Source of the DNA: Mimachlamys varia
Taxonomy: Eukaryota; Mollusca; Bivalvia; Pectinida; Pectinidae
Length of the DNA: 64,000 nt
Direction: 5' to 3'
Assembly: GCA_947623455.1 (NCBI GenBank)
Contig: OX392528.1
Span: 54,640,322 to 54,704,321 of the forward strand
In this document: positions 58,341 to 64,000 of the stretch, piece after piece
Layout of the letters: the number at the start of each line of letters is the position of its first letter
How positions within the stretch are numbered: position 1 is the stretch's first letter
Translations under genes and position numbers: made by a program
The notes under the pieces: generated by a model
Database searches by the model: none
Told to the model about the DNA's origin: nothing
What the model saw: only the letters and a program-made list of their open reading frames with translations

Positions 58341-61300
58341 AAACATTTTTCAGTGTGACGACACCATAAACTATATTACTTAATTTTGCCTATCGACGGC
58401 CAATAGGTTAATATCTTCATTCATAAAAATAACACGTCCATTGTATGTTACAGAGAGTGGGATAGGCGGATAAGTGAATATTGACGTCCTATTTATTGAT
58501 CCCGTATTACAATCACGTAATCCCATTGTCCTAAAAGATTCTTTGATACGTTTAATATGTTAAATCGAAATCATCTGCTACTGTGTTTAATATGTTTTGA
58601 TTGATGGGGCTGTACGTTCTTGCTCAGGATCTTTACAGAATCTAGGACAAAGATTGAATAGCTTCCAGTTAAAGTTTTGATCGAATAATCTTTAATAAAA
58701 AAAAAATTGTTCATATGATCCAAACAGAAATAGAACGATTTTTAATTTATTTGTTTTGTTTTCAGACCCAGTGTATATATTACTGTAGTAGTTTGATATA
58801 TGTGAACTTCTGGCGGTGAGTACCTTTGTCCTATATCATACCTATATTATCTATATATATACACAGATCACGTAAACCACTTTACCAATAATGGCATCAA
58901 ACTTGTTGAAGAAGGCATACACTTTTTGTTATTAAAAACTCTGACACTTTCTGTGACATATGTGCATTATTGCTACCTGTATATTGGTCACGTGATATTG
59001 ATAGACAGTGACAGGTATACATGGGGTGAACCTATTTTGTGTTACCTGTCCAATCCACCGCAATATCGAATCTACCTGCCAATAACAATAGAAAATCCCC
59101 TTTGATCATCATAACGTTATGAAGCACCCATTCACTTCAAACTCGAAATATCTCAGTAAGGTCGGGATCAATTTGTATTCGAGAATAAGCGATATCGCTG
59201 ACCAGTTATATTCAGATAGGGCCTACAGAGAACGACTGGGCTTCTATTTAACCGAAGATGGGCTGTAAAGAACACTTTGTACGAGGAACTATAGCTGGGT
59301 ACGGGTGTGAACCTGAGGGGCGTGGTTCACATATATAGGACACCTGCGATTCTCTGTGGCATGAAGTAGGCCTAAGTGCTCTGCTACGGGATCTCCACTT
59401 CAAACGCTAGTAATTATATGTAACAATGGCGCCAAATTCACCATCATTTCTGATCAATGATTTTCCTTCTCAACAAGGTATCGATTAAAATGTACCAATG
59501 TGATATATATCTATGAGGACAACAATAAAAAACATTGTAATAGGTTGTTTTTGCCCTAAAGCAAATAAATAAATAAAGGTTGGTAAGTAAATAAATAAAT
59601 ATGTAAATAAATATAAGAAAAGATAATAGATTTACCTCCAGTACGTACACTATGCACTTACGACCATTTGCCACCATTAAGATTTTTATATTGCAATATT
59701 CAAGTATGTGTTAAACGAAATATTTTTAATTTAGCTACTTGTGGCAGTTCAAGCTGTTTAAAGGAAAGTTGGTAAGAAGAATTTAAATCGACAAAGCAGA
59801 ACTTGAATCAAATGTAGAACGCGAGAGCTATAGAGCGTTTGTACTGTATACATGTTAGATAATAGTACTGTGTTATCAGATAAAAACTAAGATTGATCAT
59901 ATTGATAAACTATAGACACATGATGAAAACTAACCAAACAACTGACACATCAACATTGCACAATAATCATTGATTACACAACACATTCAAGTAGATACAG
60001 TTATGACGTAAATTAATTGCCAAGGAAGAAGTAGGACCAGTTTCCGGTGTCGTCATAACACAAATGTTTACCTTGTGGCGGTTTGATCGTTTTACCGGTA
60101 AAACGGGAGATAACTCTGGCCGATATACGGGGATGATACAAATTCAATTTTTTCAGTCCATATTTAGCATATACATTTGTTCGATCCAAACGAAATTTTG
60201 TGATAATGTACATTCGAAATGTGAACATGCTGTAAGATACAGAATCATCAAAGATATTGTACTATGTAAATACATGTGTTTTATACAAAAACAGCTTGAA
60301 AATCATATTAATTAAAGATGCATGATATCTGAACTTATAAAGGTTAATTAAATCTTCCATATTACCTGTAGACAGAGGACTGAATATAATAGTATAATTT
60401 GTTTACTTACTTCTTAGTTCACTGAAAGAGGGGAATTTTAGTATGAAATGGATTTCCGTCACGCTAACAGGAAAGACAAAGTCAAACAATTTCTCTTAAA
60501 CTGGAAACAAAATAGCTACCATGTGCTTAACAGTATTCCGACATACCAATGTAATAGAGTTTTCATTTAACAGAAGCCACCCAACATTCACAAGGTGGGT
60601 TAGCTTCACAATCATAATATATCTTTATAACATGCATTTAAAATACGGTTGTTAGTATAGAACTCAAAAGTCTGCATCAGTGGAAATAATAAGTGGATAT
60701 CTACCCATTTGCTGTAGATTTTTGCAATAAGTTATTCTTTCAAAAGTCTAGATGTAGTTGTTTGATGTCGGGCGTTTCGTGGAAACCCCACACCTCGCAA
60801 GCATAGTTGGATAATTTCCGACATAAGTATCTAATAATAAGAACAGTGTGCAGACCTTATCTTTTCTTTGACGCCAAAAGTGTCTGCGACAAATTAAAGC
60901 TACCATCATGAGGGATTTTTGCATCCAAATAAAAATAATTTTCAGATTTTTGTAGGTGTGCTGTAGCATTCAAATGAGGATGTACTATAAAAGATGCAAG
61001 TAGAAGAACGGTCCCACTACCAATAGAACACAATACATCTCCAGCACACACACGCAGGTTAGACAGCTCCAGCAAATTCTTCAGAATTATATTGCTTATA
61101 TAACTGTTATTTGTACAGGGCTTTAGAGTGACCTATGCTTGTTAGCTATATTTAATGTTTTATATTATTATAATTTTCTTGAAACCTGGTAATAAAATTA
61201 ATTACCTGAAGAGCAAGGCCACGTTCGATTGCAACTTTTTCCAGAGTGTATCTGACAGAGTTATGGCCCCTTGATTAATGTTTCCTTGCAATCACAGTAA

Positions 61301-61649
61301 AAAGTATTATCAATTTTTAATGTTTAAGGCTACTGTCTCTGTTCAATTTTTAAGCAATACATTGCAGAATATTTTTTTTTTTTTTACCTACAATTTGACT
61401 ACCCCATTACAAAGCGGCGAAGCGGGAGATATTTATTCATTAATATTCATTAAAAACTATTAATATTTATCAAATCTATGAATAAGCCTGTTCATTATAT
61501 ACACCATATAAGCTTTTTATCCCATAATGTATACCACATGTATATTTATTAATAAAATTCACCTTATACTGTACCAGAAAAGAACTCCAAATTGTACGCA
61601 TACCGAAAATTACAGATTTATTTAAAGATAACAACTTGGGAAACACAAA
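58341..61649. other. Non-coding region
   Basis: AT-rich and unique except for the (TAAA)n tract. It contains an 18-bp perfect palindrome, CGTTTTACCGGTAAAACG, at 60088-60105. Minus-strand frames at 60748-61075 have no recognisable domain. Confidence 0.45.
59558..59612. repeat. (TAAA)n microsatellite
   Basis: AAATAAATAAATAAAG, then a short interruption, then (TAAA)n again. Simple sequence. Confidence 0.9.
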
Positions 61650-62065
61650 CACAAGGTCTAGTACTTATGTGTGGGCATGTGTGTGCATTGATGCATGCAT
61701 GCGCATGTGCATTGCTGCAATTAATGGACATCTATGCATGTGTATGCATGTATGTGTGTTTGTGTGCATGCAGGTGTACATGTGTGTGTGCACGTGTGTT
61801 TGTGCTAATGTATGTGTGTGTGAGGGTATGTATGTGTACATGTGTGATTTATGTGTATGTGCATGGATGTATGAACCCCTGTGTAATGGTTCATAATATT
61901 AGTGCATGTCCATGTGTACTTACATGTGCACATGCATGTCTGTATGTGTATGTATGTGTGTGAATTATATGTTTATATATATCAATTTGCCTGTGTGTGT
62001 ATATCTACCTGTATCCTGGCTGTATGTGATACATTTATGTATTCGTTATATGTGTACATGTTTAT
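61650..62065. repeat. TG/CATG-rich low-complexity tract
   Basis: About 400 bases dominated by (TG)n with ATGCATGC and GTATGTGTG variants on the plus strand. Overlapping frames rich in Cys, Met and Val (for example 61592-61963) are composition artefacts. Confidence 0.85.
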
Positions 62066-62069
62066 TGTT

Positions 62070-62107
62070 GATGAATAAAAAAAACAAAAAAAACAAAAAA
62101 AAAAAAA
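62070..62107. repeat. A-rich tract
   Basis: (A)n interrupted by single C residues, following the TG-rich tract. Simple sequence. Confidence 0.85.
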
Positions 62108-64000
62108 TTATAATTTTACAATTTTACTACTACTATTATTTTTATTATTATCATTATCATTTTCTACTCCATTTCAGGCGGAAAAATAGAATATCCAATC
62201 TTGAAGAGGTTTTATCTGACATGTCGTAGGATAACTTACAAGTGTGTACATTACAAGAAGAAAATGCGAAGTTGAAATAAAAATATACCTTAAATGTATT
62301 TCATATCAGTATTTATTATTTCTATATATACCATACTCGTTATATATCACATCCACATAATGTATATCATTATTTTATATTTACGCTAAAAAGTCATTTC
62401 ACTACACACATACACGAACACAGTCTCAATTGTCATTTACAATACTATACAGATTAACCTTACCTAAAAATTATCTAAATGATAATGGATGAGTTCTTCT
62501 TTAAACCCATTTCCTTATCAGATGCATACCAATCAACTTATTCCCCGTCAGCATAATCTGAGATAGGACATATGACATTTTTTTTCAAATACGTTGCCAT
62601 GGCAACAATATAAAGCAACGCTATCTGTTGGCAAGGACAGCCACCCACAACAACAAATGTTTCAACAACCATCTATAGACTGCTAATAAACTTTCGTTTT
62701 ACATACCACTACACACTGTTAAGTGAATGCCATGTAATACCGGCATCAGCAGATTTCAGATTAGGTTATGTAGTTACACTGCTGGTTGCATGGAAATTAT
62801 ACCGACATTAACGAATAATATGTCATTGCAACCATGGGTATCATCACAAAAGTGATTTTTCTGTAAAAATATCAAAGTTATCATTGTAACTAAAGAAATC
62901 GATTGTTTTGTTTAAAAGAAAAATGCGGTTATCTGATCAAAATGAAAAAAAAACACGTTATCATATAGATGATTAAAAATGTAAACATGCAAGTGTTCGA
63001 AAAAAGTAAACAAATGATCAAACTTACTCTAAACCTATAACAAACAAATTCGTAAAATTATAATTTCGTTGACATTTCGATTTTCGTTTTCTTGGTTATT
63101 TCTCTGCCTTGTTGTTGGTGTTCTCCTCCTCCTCCTGTTTCTATATTTTATATTCTATTTTAAGATGATGATGACGCAGATGCAGGTCGATGAAGGCTAT
63201 GGGCAAGGTCGCCATTTTGATCTCATCGAGACATTTTGTTGACACTTTGGTATTCTCTGATTTTTTCTAAGGACCACTGGTAACAAACAATAAATACCGA
63301 AAAACACACAACAACAATAAAAACCAACAACAAAATACCCCCCAAAAAAAACAAAACAAAAAACCTTCAAAAGTGAAAAAGTTGGTTCTTCATTTTGAAG
63401 CATATCCCGGTAATAACAGTTTGTTATTATGACCAATACTTGTGTGTTATTATACGAAGCAACTTGTCGTGGAATCGAGCAAATTTCGATGCTTTTTCTT
63501 TCTCCTCTTCCAAAGTGATATTAAAGATGCATGGAAATTGAACTGCCACTCCCTCCTTCTTCATTGCGACACTTGGGATCTGTATCTGTTCATTTCTCAC
63601 TTCTCCCTTCTTTGTATTTTTAAACAGTCGTGAATATAATTTTGACATTAACGAAGTCTTTTTCAAAAGTGCAGAAACTGAAATCTGCGAAAACGTTTAT
63701 CAAAATGGCTGTGATTTGGTTCAAAGCGAAAGTTTTGGGTTTTCAATTTTCAATTACGATACAAATGAGGAATCACAATACAGATATCACATAAGGCATC
63801 AAAGACTGAAATTTCATTGCTTAAGAGAAAGCTTATTTATAGAGTAATGTGTCTGAAAACGAAACCGGAAATGATTTAAATACAAATGTACACGATTAAT
63901 ATGATATCTTTACATCTTTAATAATTTGATATTTCTCTCCAGAATTTAGAAATAAATTTAGCAAGCCACAAGAAAAATGGATGCGAAAGCAAAAAAAATA
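62108..64000. other. Non-coding region at the window end
   Basis: AT-rich unique sequence with the X-box at 62593. A stretch at 63170-63270 (GGTCGCCATTTTGATC, TTTGGTATTCTCTGATTT) faintly resembles the Penelope-type terminal segment. The 79-codon minus frame at 63427-63666 is Lys/Glu-rich but unrecognised. Confidence 0.4.
62593..62606. promoter_or_regulatory. Perfect RFX X-box
   Basis: GTTGCCATGGCAAC is the full 14-bp palindromic consensus bound by RFX factors, usually found close to the start of ciliary genes. No ciliary coding exon is recognised in the 1.4 kb to the window end or on the other side. Confidence 0.4.

Noticed and set aside
60748..61075. Two overlapping minus-strand frames of 72-73 codons
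   Set aside because: No domain, different frames, and no splice context I can defend.
63170..63270. Possible fifth Penelope-type terminal segment
   Set aside because: Only two short phrases match. Too weak to annotate without an alignment.
1..64000. CRISPR array, operon or prokaryotic origin
   Set aside because: The tandem arrays have no unique spacers, and the gene, motifs and elements are clearly animal.
1..64000. tRNA or rRNA genes
   Set aside because: Scanned for B-box-like GGTTCGAATCC and rRNA landmarks. Near matches such as 10949 and 23278 lack an A box and a cloverleaf.

Overview
This window is AT-rich eukaryotic DNA with long non-coding stretches, many tandem repeats and several families of small transposable elements. 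The one gene I recognise with confidence is FoxA (forkhead/HNF3 family), on the minus strand at 23466-24764. Its forkhead domain, Met-rich N-terminus and C-terminal HPFSIN motif point to a protostome. The repeat content (Penelope-like elements carrying hammerhead ribozymes, TTAA-flanked MITEs, SINE-like tails) fits a mollusc, most likely a bivalve. That taxon call is an inference, and I cannot name the species.

Layout: 1-4.6 kb is unannotated sequence. 4.6-6.4 kb is a 29/31-bp minisatellite. 6.4-11 kb is element-rich: an interspersed repeat, hammerhead-bearing segments, a 386-bp TTAA MITE, and a head-to-head pair of Penelope-type terminal segments. 11.5-12.6 kb holds a pyrimidine-rich tract and an inverted-repeat element. 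14.85-16.65 kb is a 70/40-bp satellite. 16.7-23.1 kb is mostly unique sequence with a foldback element (19.8 kb) and an 84-bp palindrome (20.4 kb). FoxA lies at 23.5-24.8 kb. Its upstream side (25-32 kb) is mostly unique sequence with candidate regulatory DNA, including adjoining HNF1-like and forkhead palindromes near 29.98 kb. Two unrelated 38-bp minisatellites sit at 30.2-30.7 and 33.9-34.4 kb. 37.9-39.1 kb packs four different small elements together. 41.9-42.2 kb is a repeat built around full CRE sites. 46.3-48.2 kb is the wreck of a Penelope-like retroelement with a recognisable YIDD reverse-transcriptase fragment. 49.9-58.3 kb is an 8.4-kb array of about 260 units of 32 bp with nested higher-order repeats. 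The last 6 kb is unique or low-complexity sequence with a perfect RFX X-box at 62.59 kb.

The observation I rate highest is a set of six type-I hammerhead ribozyme sequences (7.5, 9.8, 10.2, 33.3, 37.9 and 47.2 kb). They range from a copy with complete catalytic core and fully paired stem I (33299-33342) to copies with lesions at positions the ribozyme needs. They sit in a repeat that twice lies beside Penelope-type terminal segments, once next to a reverse-transcriptase fragment. The second is the HNF1-like/forkhead double palindrome 5.2 kb upstream of FoxA, a plausible autoregulatory site.

No database search, folding program or alignment was run. Repeat boundaries are read by eye and are good to roughly 10-30 bp unless a terminal repeat fixes them.
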